Assembly (NCBI GenBank): GCA_963579025.1
Contig: CAUZFZ010000243.1
Location: 1-11,134 of the forward strand
DNA length: 11,134 bases
Reading direction: 5' to 3'
Source: CAUZFZ01 sp963579025
GTDB taxonomy: Bacteria; Planctomycetota; Planctomycetia; Planctomycetales; Planctomycetaceae
Part shown: in pieces, positions 1 to 6,880 of the stretch
How the letters are laid out: the number at the start of each line of letters is the position of its first letter
How positions within the stretch are numbered: position 1 is the first letter of the stretch
The notes under the pieces: model-generated
Database searches by the model: none
Told to the model about the DNA's origin: nothing
What the model saw: only the letters and a program-made list of their open reading frames with translations
Made by a program: the position numbers and the translations under genes

Positions 1-69
1 GAACCATGAAGGCCAGCCACTCCCCTGTTTGACTTCTCACCGGCGCGCATCACAAAAACAAGCGCAGCC

Positions 70-3000
70 ATGCCTGCGAGGTTCGCTGCTGCGCTGATCT
101 CTGCAAACTCCCCGGCAGTGCCATTCCCAACTGACACCTGTCTGATTGTGAGCAATGAAACCCTGGCAACGTTTGACAATGTCGACAACCTGACTTTCAG
201 CGATTCAGATGGCGCAGTAGCCATCGGTGACATCAACTCTTCCACACAGAGTATAAGTGTTGTAGCCAACGTTATTACCAACGATGCAGCAGACTGGACG
301 CTGCCCGACAACGCGACAGTCAATTACTGCAGCGGCCCCGATGAATGCACCGTGGAAGTGGGAGGCCTGCCTGGAGTGTCCGGCTTTTACAGAGTCTTTA
401 CCGCGTTCGGCGAGCACAGAGTCGGTGATCAACAGTCGGGTAGTCCTGCGGCGATTCAGTTTGATATTGGGGGCACGACGGCAGGGGCCAGAGTCAACGG
501 GCATGACCAGATCCGTGTTCCGGGAGAATTCGTAATTGTTGGTGACGTCATCGCCGAATTCCGGCCCGTGAACGGTTACGTACCCCGAGGCGGTGAGAGG
601 TTTGTGATCGTCACCACCGAGGACGCGGATAATGGTGGTGTAGGGCAAGTAGACGGAACATTCGTTGGACTGCCGGAAGGCGCTACAATCAACAATTTCC
701 TCGGTTCTGGCATTCCCGCGACGATCACTTATCAAGGCGGCGACGGCGGCGAGATCGAGATCATAATTCCGCTTCTGGATTTCGGAGACGCGCTGACCGT
801 CGGTCAGACATTGCTCGCAGACAACGGGCCGCGGCACCCAACCGCCGGGCCAACGCTAGGTGCTTTGCGCGACACCGAATTCGACGGTGTACCCTCGCAG
901 TTTGCCAATGGTGACGACGCCGACACTTCCGACGATGAGGACGGGTTGCTTGTCATTTCCGAGGGTGGAGGTGATCCGATTCCCGCCACATTTGGCAATT
1001 CGCCAACTCTGGTCGCCGGGACGACGGAAACACTGATTATCGATGCTCCTGCGGGAGGGCTCCTGGATGGATGGATCGACTACAACGGTGACGGAGTTTT
1101 CAGTCAGTCGGAACACATCAACCAGGCGGCAGCGGGTCAGTCCATCACGCTGATGGCCGGCAGTAACGACATTCAGATTTCGGTGCCGCCGGACATTACG
1201 CGAGGCGTAGCCGGCCTGAGACTTCGAATCAGTACCACGGGTGGTCTGTCGCCGGTCGGCGGAGCACTGGATGGCGAGGTTGAGGACCATCTTGTCGATC
1301 TTCAACTGCAGGAACTCGATGTATTTCTGGCTGCGGATGCTAACACGATCACGCGTGATGGTGACGATCTTGTCGTGAGTGAAGACGACGGCGATGAGTT
1401 GCTCCGCGTGCCGTTCGCTGCCGTCGGCACACTCACGGTCCTCTCCCAATCCTCGAGTCAGACGGTGGTCGACCTGTCGAACGGTCAGGCAATTCCGGTC
1501 GATGGACTGACATTTCAAGGGGATGGCGGAGATGTGCGATTCACCGGAGCGATCGTGGACACTGTTTCGTACGTCCCCGAATTAGGCCGCCTATCGATTG
1601 ACGGTCGAGAGGTCTCGTACCCGACTGGGGGAGGAACTGCGACTGATCCATTCCTGGGTTTCAACATCGTTGATGAATTGCAGGCGCGCGTTCGGGAAGC
1701 AAGTCTCGGACCGGAATCAGATGCCCGCATCAATGAAGATGGGCAGGAATTCTCACAACTGGAGATTCTTGACGGCCCCGAATCTGTACAGAACGACACC
1801 GTCTTGAGGCCGATCAGTTTCCGCTCGCCAACAGACAAGCTGACGATACTCGGTGAGGTTGGCGTTCAACGGGTGCAGATTGATAGCGTCGCTGGCGACT
1901 TTGTTGCGGACATCGAAGTGTTTGGACTGGAAGGCGGTGACGAACTCACGGTGAAACTCCCACTTCCAGATTTCGACGGGACAATCACTTTCGACGGCGG
2001 TACTGGGGGAGAAGAGAACTCGCCGAACGGCGATCAGTTGATTCTCCTCCCAAGTCCAGCCGGTCCACCCAACCGGGTCGACTACAACTTTTTGAATCTG
2101 ACCGACGGGAGCATCACTACCGACAACCGTACACTCAACTTTCTGGGCCTTGAGCCAATCATCGACAGTCTCGCAGCAGCGCAGCGAACCTTTACGTTCG
2201 CCGGAACGGACGACGACATCACGCTGTCCGACGACGACACGGGCGATAACGGCATGTCCCGGCTCAGTAGTGTTTCGTCCAGCGAGACTGTCATTTTTTC
2301 TAATCCAACGAATTCACTGACAATCAACGCCGGTAACGGAGCAGACAGGGTGACGCTGGCTGGGTTCGATGAAACCCTTGGCGCCGCAGTGAGCTTGACA
2401 GTCAATGGTGAGGGTGGGGGCGACACACTTGTCGGCAGTACACGCAATGACGCTCTGAATGGCGGAGACGGTGATGACTTTCTCGAAGGCGGCGACGGGA
2501 ATGATCAGCTCTCCGGCGGCAGGGGAACGAATCGGATTCAGGGGGACGGCGGCTCGGATACGATCGTCAACCCATCCTCAGACGACACAGTCATCATAGG
2601 GACGTCTGTCAGCATCGATCTGCGAGTTGTTTCGGCAGCAACGTCGACGGACGCCAATGGTCAGGTCAGCACTCTGCCGGACGACGTTGACTTCCTCGAT
2701 GAATGGGACGACTTCTTCATTGAGGTCTGGGGCAGCACTCCGGCCGATGAGACGTCGGCCTTTGTGAATTTCGATCTCGACCTGCGCTTCGATAACGACG
2801 TTTTCAGTGCGGTCAGTGCCACGGCGGGGCCGGCGTTCACCGAATCGCCCATGAGCAACATCGACAACGCGGACGGACTGGTTGAACTGAATGCCGGCAC
2901 GGTCACTGTCGATGCCGGACGCGACCAGTTTCTGTTGCTGGGCCGCGTGGCATTCAATCCCACTTCGGCACAGGACGTCGCGAATGATCAGGCCGGGCGT

Positions 3001-3876
3001 TACATCCTGCCGACGCTCGACACGCGTTTCCTGACCTCATCGGTGAACACGACCACGACGGCCGGCACGGACGATACCAGGCTGTTTGCCCAGGTCCCTG
3101 AAGTCTGGCCAGTCATGTATGACCTGGACGACAACGGCTCGATCGGCTTCGGTGACGTGGCTCGATTCGTCGAGGTGTTCGGTGCCAGTACAGCAACGAA
3201 TAACAACGCATACAGTCGTGATTTCGATCGCAGCGGCATTGTCAGTTTCGCCGATGTAGCACTGTTCGCTCAGAACTTCGGCAGTTCTCGGGATCAGACG
3301 GCTCCGCAGTCATATCCCGGCAACTTCCCCGCTGCCTGGCGACCGGTCGATGCCCTGCTGCTGGCCCCCGCGTCGCTGCTGGCAGCGCCGCGTGAAACTG
3401 TCGATTCCGTCCCGCTGAATGCACAGACGCTTCGCTCCGTTACCGACCAGGCGATTGATCTGTTCGCCATAGCCGGTCTGAATGAGTCCGGTGTCGCGTT
3501 ACTGCAGGCGGTAGAGGTGACCACGTCCGACCTGCCATCGGGAATCGTGGGGCTCGCGGACGGTGATCGGATACTCATTGACATCGACGCAGCAGGCGTC
3601 GGCTGGCTCGTCGATCCGGAATTCCGGAATCGACTGGAATCCAGCCACGCCAGTTCCCAGAGTCAATCGATCGCTTCGCGACGTATCGATCTGTTGACGG
3701 TTATCGCCCACGAGTTTGGTCACATCCTTGGCCTGCAACATCGGGAAGGCGGTGGCCTGATGGATGACTCGATCACACCAGGCGAGCGACGACTTCCGAG
3801 TGCCGAAGACTTTGATCAACTGGATGGCCAGTTCGCGGAACTCACTTCGCTGACTGCATTGCTGGACGATCATTGA
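70..3876 (+). CDS. Giant modular surface protein: GEVED, RTX repeats, cohesin-like, dockerin and metzincin modules
   Basis: Predicted secreted or surface protein of 1268 residues ending in a putative zinc protease. Modules in order: residues 124-235 resemble the closing part of autotransporter-type beta-helices (FVGLPEGAT at 198); 237-412 is a GEVED domain, opening with DFGDA, with a Ca-type loop at D337 and GEVED at 402-406; 413-780 is beta-rich and unrecognised; 781-833 holds RTX-like glycine/aspartate repeats (GGDGDDFLEGGDGND from 798); 846-985 is cohesin-like; 1018-1029 and 1051-1062 are two dockerin-type calcium loops; about 1100-1260 is metzincin-like, with HEFGHILGLQH at 1214-1224 (zinc ligands H1214, H1218, H1224; catalytic E1215) and a Met-turn candidate M1231. 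The first in-frame ATG is used; the frame is open back to 10 after a TGA at 7-9. No Shine-Dalgarno and no signal peptide are visible, so the N-terminus is doubtful. Substrate unknown. Confidence 0.85.
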   Translation: MPARFAAALISANSPAVPFPTDTCLIVSNETLATFDNVDNLTFSDSDGAVAIGDINSSTQSISVVANVITNDAADWTLPDNATVNYCSGPDECTVEVGGLPGVSGFYRVFTAFGEHRVGDQQSGSPAAIQFDIGGTTAGARVNGHDQIRVPGEFVIVGDVIAEFRPVNGYVPRGGERFVIVTTEDADNGGVGQVDGTFVGLPEGATINNFLGSGIPATITYQGGDGGEIEIIIPLLDFGDALTVGQTLLADNGPRHPTAGPTLGALRDTEFDGVPSQFANGDDADTSDDEDGLLVISEGGGDPIPATFGNSPTLVAGTTETLIIDAPAGGLLDGWIDYNGDGVFSQSEHINQAAAGQSITLMAGSNDIQISVPPDITRGVAGLRLRISTTGGLSPVGGALDGEVEDHLVDLQLQELDVFLAADANTITRDGDDLVVSEDDGDELLRVPFAAVGTLTVLSQSSSQTVVDLSNGQAIPVDGLTFQGDGGDVRFTGAIVDTVSYVPELGRLSIDGREVSYPTGGGTATDPFLGFNIVDELQARVREASLGPESDARINEDGQEFSQLEILDGPESVQNDTVLRPISFRSPTDKLTILGEVGVQRVQIDSVAGDFVADIEVFGLEGGDELTVKLPLPDFDGTITFDGGTGGEENSPNGDQLILLPSPAGPPNRVDYNFLNLTDGSITTDNRTLNFLGLEPIIDSLAAAQRTFTFAGTDDDITLSDDDTGDNGMSRLSSVSSSETVIFSNPTNSLTINAGNGADRVTLAGFDETLGAAVSLTVNGEGGGDTLVGSTRNDALNGGDGDDFLEGGDGNDQLSGGRGTNRIQGDGGSDTIVNPSSDDTVIIGTSVSIDLRVVSAATSTDANGQVSTLPDDVDFLDEWDDFFIEVWGSTPADETSAFVNFDLDLRFDNDVFSAVSATAGPAFTESPMSNIDNADGLVELNAGTVTVDAGRDQFLLLGRVAFNPTSAQDVANDQAGRYILPTLDTRFLTSSVNTTTTAGTDDTRLFAQVPEVWPVMYDLDDNGSIGFGDVARFVEVFGASTATNNNAYSRDFDRSGIVSFADVALFAQNFGSSRDQTAPQSYPGNFPAAWRPVDALLLAPASLLAAPRETVDSVPLNAQTLRSVTDQAIDLFAIAGLNESGVALLQAVEVTTSDLPSGIVGLADGDRILIDIDAAGVGWLVDPEFRNRLESSHASSQSQSIASRRIDLLTVIAHEFGHILGLQHREGGGLMDDSITPGERRLPSAEDFDQLDGQFAELTSLTALLDDH

Positions 3877-4024
3877 TCGAACGATTGAAAGTTACTGAAT
3901 AACCCAGGTCGATTGCCCGTCGCCTGTTCTCCATCTGGACGTTGAATCTGGATCGCCCGAACTCTGACGCCGTCGAAGAATTGAATTGATTTCTCGTGGT
4001 GGACCAGTTCCCGGTAAGCTGTTG

Positions 4025-4042
4025 CCGTTCTCAGAACGGAGG
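4025..4042 (+). promoter_or_regulatory. Shine-Dalgarno of the EutBC gene, partly inside a hairpin
   Basis: GGAGG at 4038-4042 lies 9 nt before a GTG at 4052 and decides that start. CCGTTC at 4025-4030 and GAACGG at 4034-4039 form a perfect 6-bp stem with a TCA loop, and the stem contains the first two G of the ribosome-binding site. It could lower or tune translation. I saw no cobalamin-riboswitch-like B12 box in 3877-4051. The regulatory role is inference; the pairing is directly visible. Confidence 0.5.
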
Positions 4043-4051
4043 AACAGTGCC

Positions 4052-6364
4052 GTGATTTCCAGAAGAACGTTCACTCGCCTGCTTGCGGGAACTGCCGCCG
4101 CGAGCAATCTTGGCTTTCTCGGAACAGGATCGACGTTCGCCTTTGACACAACGAGTGCTCCGTCGATTCCGGCGCCGCGTGATGGCGAAGATGTTGTCGA
4201 GTTTGTGACGCGTGTCCGCGGCCGATTCGATGCGAAGCTGTACGCGCAAATCCTTGGAGCGGCCAACGAGTTCAAGGAAGGAGACGCAACGGTCGCGGTC
4301 GCGGCGGCGGATGAAGCATCGCGCCGTAATGCTCGATTGCTGCTGTCGAACACGCGGATCAGCAGCATCGACGACCATCCGCTTATCCGGGATGAACTTT
4401 CCGCATTGCTCACGGGAAGCGTTGACTCAGTTAGACAAGAGTCGCTGCACGATCAAACCTTTGGGGAACTTAAACAGGTCCTGCTGACACAGAACGAAAT
4501 GGCAATCAAGTCTGTCATGCCGGGACTGTCCAGCGAGGTCATCGGCTGCGTCGTCAAGCTGATGAGCAATCACGAACTCACCACCGTCGGCCAGAAGATC
4601 TTCAATCCGCTGCCCGGCAGTAAGATCGGGACGAAGGGATACCTCGGCGCCCGAATCCAACCGAACTCGCCTACCGACAACGTTGACGACATCCGCTGGC
4701 AGGTGTTCGATGGCTGGTCATACGCAGTGGGCGACGCGCTGCTGGGAACGAATCCGGTTTCCAGTGACCCGGCGTCAGTGGCGGCCATCGAAACGACGTT
4801 GAAGGACCTTCTCACGACGTTTGGCATTGATGGCATCATGCCGCATTGCGTGCTGTCTCATATCGATGTGCAGGCGGAAGTTGAAGAACGCTTTCCCGGC
4901 AGTACGGCCCTGTGGTTTCAGAGCATCGCGGGGACTGACTCGGCGAACGCGACGTTCGACATCAGCATCGAAAAAATGCAGGCGTACGCAGCTCAACGAA
5001 CCGGTCAGTATGGACTGTACTTCGAGACTGGCCAGGGAGCGGATTTCACCAACGGGCACAGTCACGGTTTCGACATGGTGCTGCACGAGTCTCGCAAGTA
5101 CGGCTTCGCCCGGGCGCTCACACGAACCGTCGCCGACTCGCAGCGACTGGCGGGACACAAGTCGGCTCCGTGGGTACATCTGAACGACGTCGCCGGCTTC
5201 ATTGGTCCCGAGGTCTTCCGGACGCGCGAGCAGCTTGTTCGCTGTTGTCTCGAAGACATCGTCATGGGCAAGCTGCACGGGCTGTGTCTGGGGCTTGATG
5301 TGTGCTCGACGTTGCACATGGACGTCTCACTGGATGACCTGGACTGGTGCCTGGATCAGATCCTGCCGGCGAATCCCGCGTACCTGATGGCGCTGCCCAC
5401 GAAGATCGACCCGATGCTGGGGTATCTGACCACCGGGTATCAGGATCACGTCCGTTTGCGCGAGAAGTTCGGGTACCGCGTCAACGACAGTATGTGGAGC
5501 TTCTTCAAGCGACTCGGCGTGATCGACAATCAGGGTGATCCAACAGAGCACTTTGGCGACCCGCTGTGGGTCTTCCTGCAGTACGAACGCCAGAGGGGCA
5601 ATCAACGGCCCGAGCGGGAGATTCTCGCACAGGGCCGCCAGCAGATGCAGGCCGTGCGCCAGCGAGGGCTGTTCATTGCCGAAGGACATGGCGCTCAGAC
5701 GTGGGAGCTGCAACCGGCTTTGAAGGCGGACGTGCGTCGCATCTACGACGACGCGCGGGAGAGCATCTGGGCAGAACTGGAGGACGGATTCGTTGATCTG
5801 ATTCCGAACGCCCAGCCACTCGCGACACGTTCCGAGGATCGCCTGGACTACATCCTGCACCCCGAGTCCGGCGAGCAGCCGGCAAAGGCGTCAATTGCCA
5901 GTCTGAAGTCGATTCGCTCGCGGCACGCTGGCCGCTTTGATGTGCAGATCGTCGTGTCAGACGGATTGAACGCACACGCCATTATGGACGACGGCCACCT
6001 TGCGCCGTTTCTAAAACGCCTGCGTGAGCGGCTGACGGAACTGGGATTGCAGGTGGCTCCGGAACACATCGTCGTGACATCGGGCCGAGTGCGTTGTGGC
6101 TATCGGATTGGTGAAACGCTGTTTTCGAAACTGTCCGGCCACCGCGCGATCCTGCACATTATCGGTGAGCGGCCCGGGACCGGGCATCACACGTTTTCCA
6201 ACTACATGACCGCCCCCACCGGTGCCGTCTGGTCCGTGCCCGGCAAAGTGGATCACAACATCACGAGAGTCGTGTCGGGGATCGCGACGACGGCACTCAA
6301 ACCCGAAGTCGGCGCGGACGAGTCCGTGCGCATTCTGCGGACGATGATCGATCCGCGAGGCTAG
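4052..6364 (+). CDS. eutBC: Ethanolamine ammonia-lyase, fused EutB-EutC, with Tat-type signal
   Basis: Adenosylcobalamin-dependent lyase splitting ethanolamine into acetaldehyde and ammonia; normally two chains, here one of 770 residues. EutB spans about 50-503, close to the E. coli EutB length of 453. Residues aligned by eye with the known E. coli active site are kept: R201 and Q203 (GARIQPN; R160/Q162), N234 (N193), E325 in LYFETGQG (E287), F383 in GFIGPE (F329), D416 (D362). A helical linker of about 90 residues leads to EutC (about 598-770) with SDGLNAHA at 636-643 and GERPGTG at 705-711. GTG 4052 is chosen over ATG 3986 because it has a good Shine-Dalgarno and places SRRTFTR, a twin-arginine motif, at residues 3-9 before a hydrophobic stretch and a possible TFA|F cleavage near 30. 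No eutA reactivase, transporter or microcompartment gene is in the window. Family certain; export is inference. Confidence 0.93.
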   Translation: MISRRTFTRLLAGTAAASNLGFLGTGSTFAFDTTSAPSIPAPRDGEDVVEFVTRVRGRFDAKLYAQILGAANEFKEGDATVAVAAADEASRRNARLLLSNTRISSIDDHPLIRDELSALLTGSVDSVRQESLHDQTFGELKQVLLTQNEMAIKSVMPGLSSEVIGCVVKLMSNHELTTVGQKIFNPLPGSKIGTKGYLGARIQPNSPTDNVDDIRWQVFDGWSYAVGDALLGTNPVSSDPASVAAIETTLKDLLTTFGIDGIMPHCVLSHIDVQAEVEERFPGSTALWFQSIAGTDSANATFDISIEKMQAYAAQRTGQYGLYFETGQGADFTNGHSHGFDMVLHESRKYGFARALTRTVADSQRLAGHKSAPWVHLNDVAGFIGPEVFRTREQLVRCCLEDIVMGKLHGLCLGLDVCSTLHMDVSLDDLDWCLDQILPANPAYLMALPTKIDPMLGYLTTGYQDHVRLREKFGYRVNDSMWSFFKRLGVIDNQGDPTEHFGDPLWVFLQYERQRGNQRPEREILAQGRQQMQAVRQRGLFIAEGHGAQTWELQPALKADVRRIYDDARESIWAELEDGFVDLIPNAQPLATRSEDRLDYILHPESGEQPAKASIASLKSIRSRHAGRFDVQIVVSDGLNAHAIMDDGHLAPFLKRLRERLTELGLQVAPEHIVVTSGRVRCGYRIGETLFSKLSGHRAILHIIGERPGTGHHTFSNYMTAPTGAVWSVPGKVDHNITRVVSGIATTALKPEVGADESVRILRTMIDPRG

Positions 6365-6410
6365 GCTGACGCCTGCCGAGGCTGTGTACTGGTCCCGAGC
6401 GGAACGGTAG

Positions 6411-6431
6411 GCGGATTTCTCCGAAATCCGC
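6411..6431 (+). repeat. Palindromic element, copy 1
   Basis: GCGGATTT (6411-6418), loop CTCCG, AAATCCGC (6424-6431): a perfect 8-bp stem with a 5-nt loop, preceded by GGTAG. It is the opposite-orientation counterpart of the element at 6495-6515: the loop CTCCG is the reverse complement of that copy's CGGAG, and the flank GGTAG corresponds to that copy's CTACGG. It lies about 45 bp after the eutBC stop and could also act as a terminator-like hairpin, though no T-run follows. Confidence 0.65.
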
Positions 6432-6494
6432 TGCCCTGGACCTGGCACGACTGAGCGGCGGTCGATGTGCCGGCAGGCTGCGATGTCGGCTGGT

Positions 6495-6515
6495 CCCGAT
6501 TTCGGAGAAATCGGG
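6495..6515 (-). repeat. Palindromic element, copy 2, inverted
   Basis: CCCGATTT (6495-6502), loop CGGAG, AAATCGGG (6508-6515), followed by CTACGG. Same ATTT-loop-AAAT core as copy 1 in reverse orientation; two stem base pairs differ in a compensatory way (GCGG/CCGC against CCCG/CGGG), so both keep a perfect stem. This is the pattern of a REP- or BIME-like dispersed family. Confidence 0.65.
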
Positions 6516-6880
6516 CTACGGTTCAAGTCCGTGTTTTCAAACACAGCACTCGTAACGGCCGCAAAACCCGGTCCGGAGGGGATCACGTCAGAGACTCAGC
6601 GATCGACTTTGATCGTTTGAGTGCTGCGCCTTGCGTTTGTTCGGGAGGATGTTTGTCTCGGAGCCGTGAACGAATCTGGAATCCGACGACAAACGGGTCT
6701 GCATCTCTCGTGGGGACTGCCGTTTCTGGTCATGGACTGCCGTGGCCAATTTTGCGGCTGAACTGACTCGTGGAGTGCGTTCCTGGCGGTACACTGCAAT
6801 CTCGAACAAATTGTGACAAACTATTGATCAAGTGCGGTCCGCAGTGGCTTCGACCATGACTTGATGTGCCGGACGGAAAT

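Larger units (their letters stand above)
6365..6880. other. Intergenic region of about 515 bp with palindromic repeats
   Basis: I find no convincing gene here on either strand; open frames of 67-99 codons have no family signature or good ribosome-binding site. The left part (6371-6520) is highly structured: GCCTGCCG at 6371-6378 pairs with CGGCAGGC at 6471-6478 around the first palindrome, and a second palindrome follows. A further short stem, GTGTTT/AAACAC, lies at 6531-6544. The right part (about 6550-6880) should carry the promoter of the caspase gene, but I cannot point to clear -35/-10 boxes. Confidence 0.5.

Noticed and set aside
205..837. Long antisense open frame of about 210 codons opposite the surface-protein gene, and similar ones at 856-1518, 5327-5860 and 6011-6586
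   Set aside because: They mirror the codon bias of strongly supported + strand genes, have no family signature and no ribosome-binding site.
3877..4051. Cobalamin riboswitch before the B12-dependent enzyme
   Set aside because: I could not find a B12-box-like sequence or the expected size of leader; the spacer is only 175 bp.
6467..6766. 99-codon + strand frame in the 6365-6880 gap
   Set aside because: Runs through the palindromic repeat, has arginine- and serine-rich random-looking composition, no good Shine-Dalgarno and no recognisable motif.
6824..6831. TTGATCAA palindrome as an operator before the caspase gene
   Set aside because: An isolated 8-bp palindrome is expected by chance at this length and no second site was seen.
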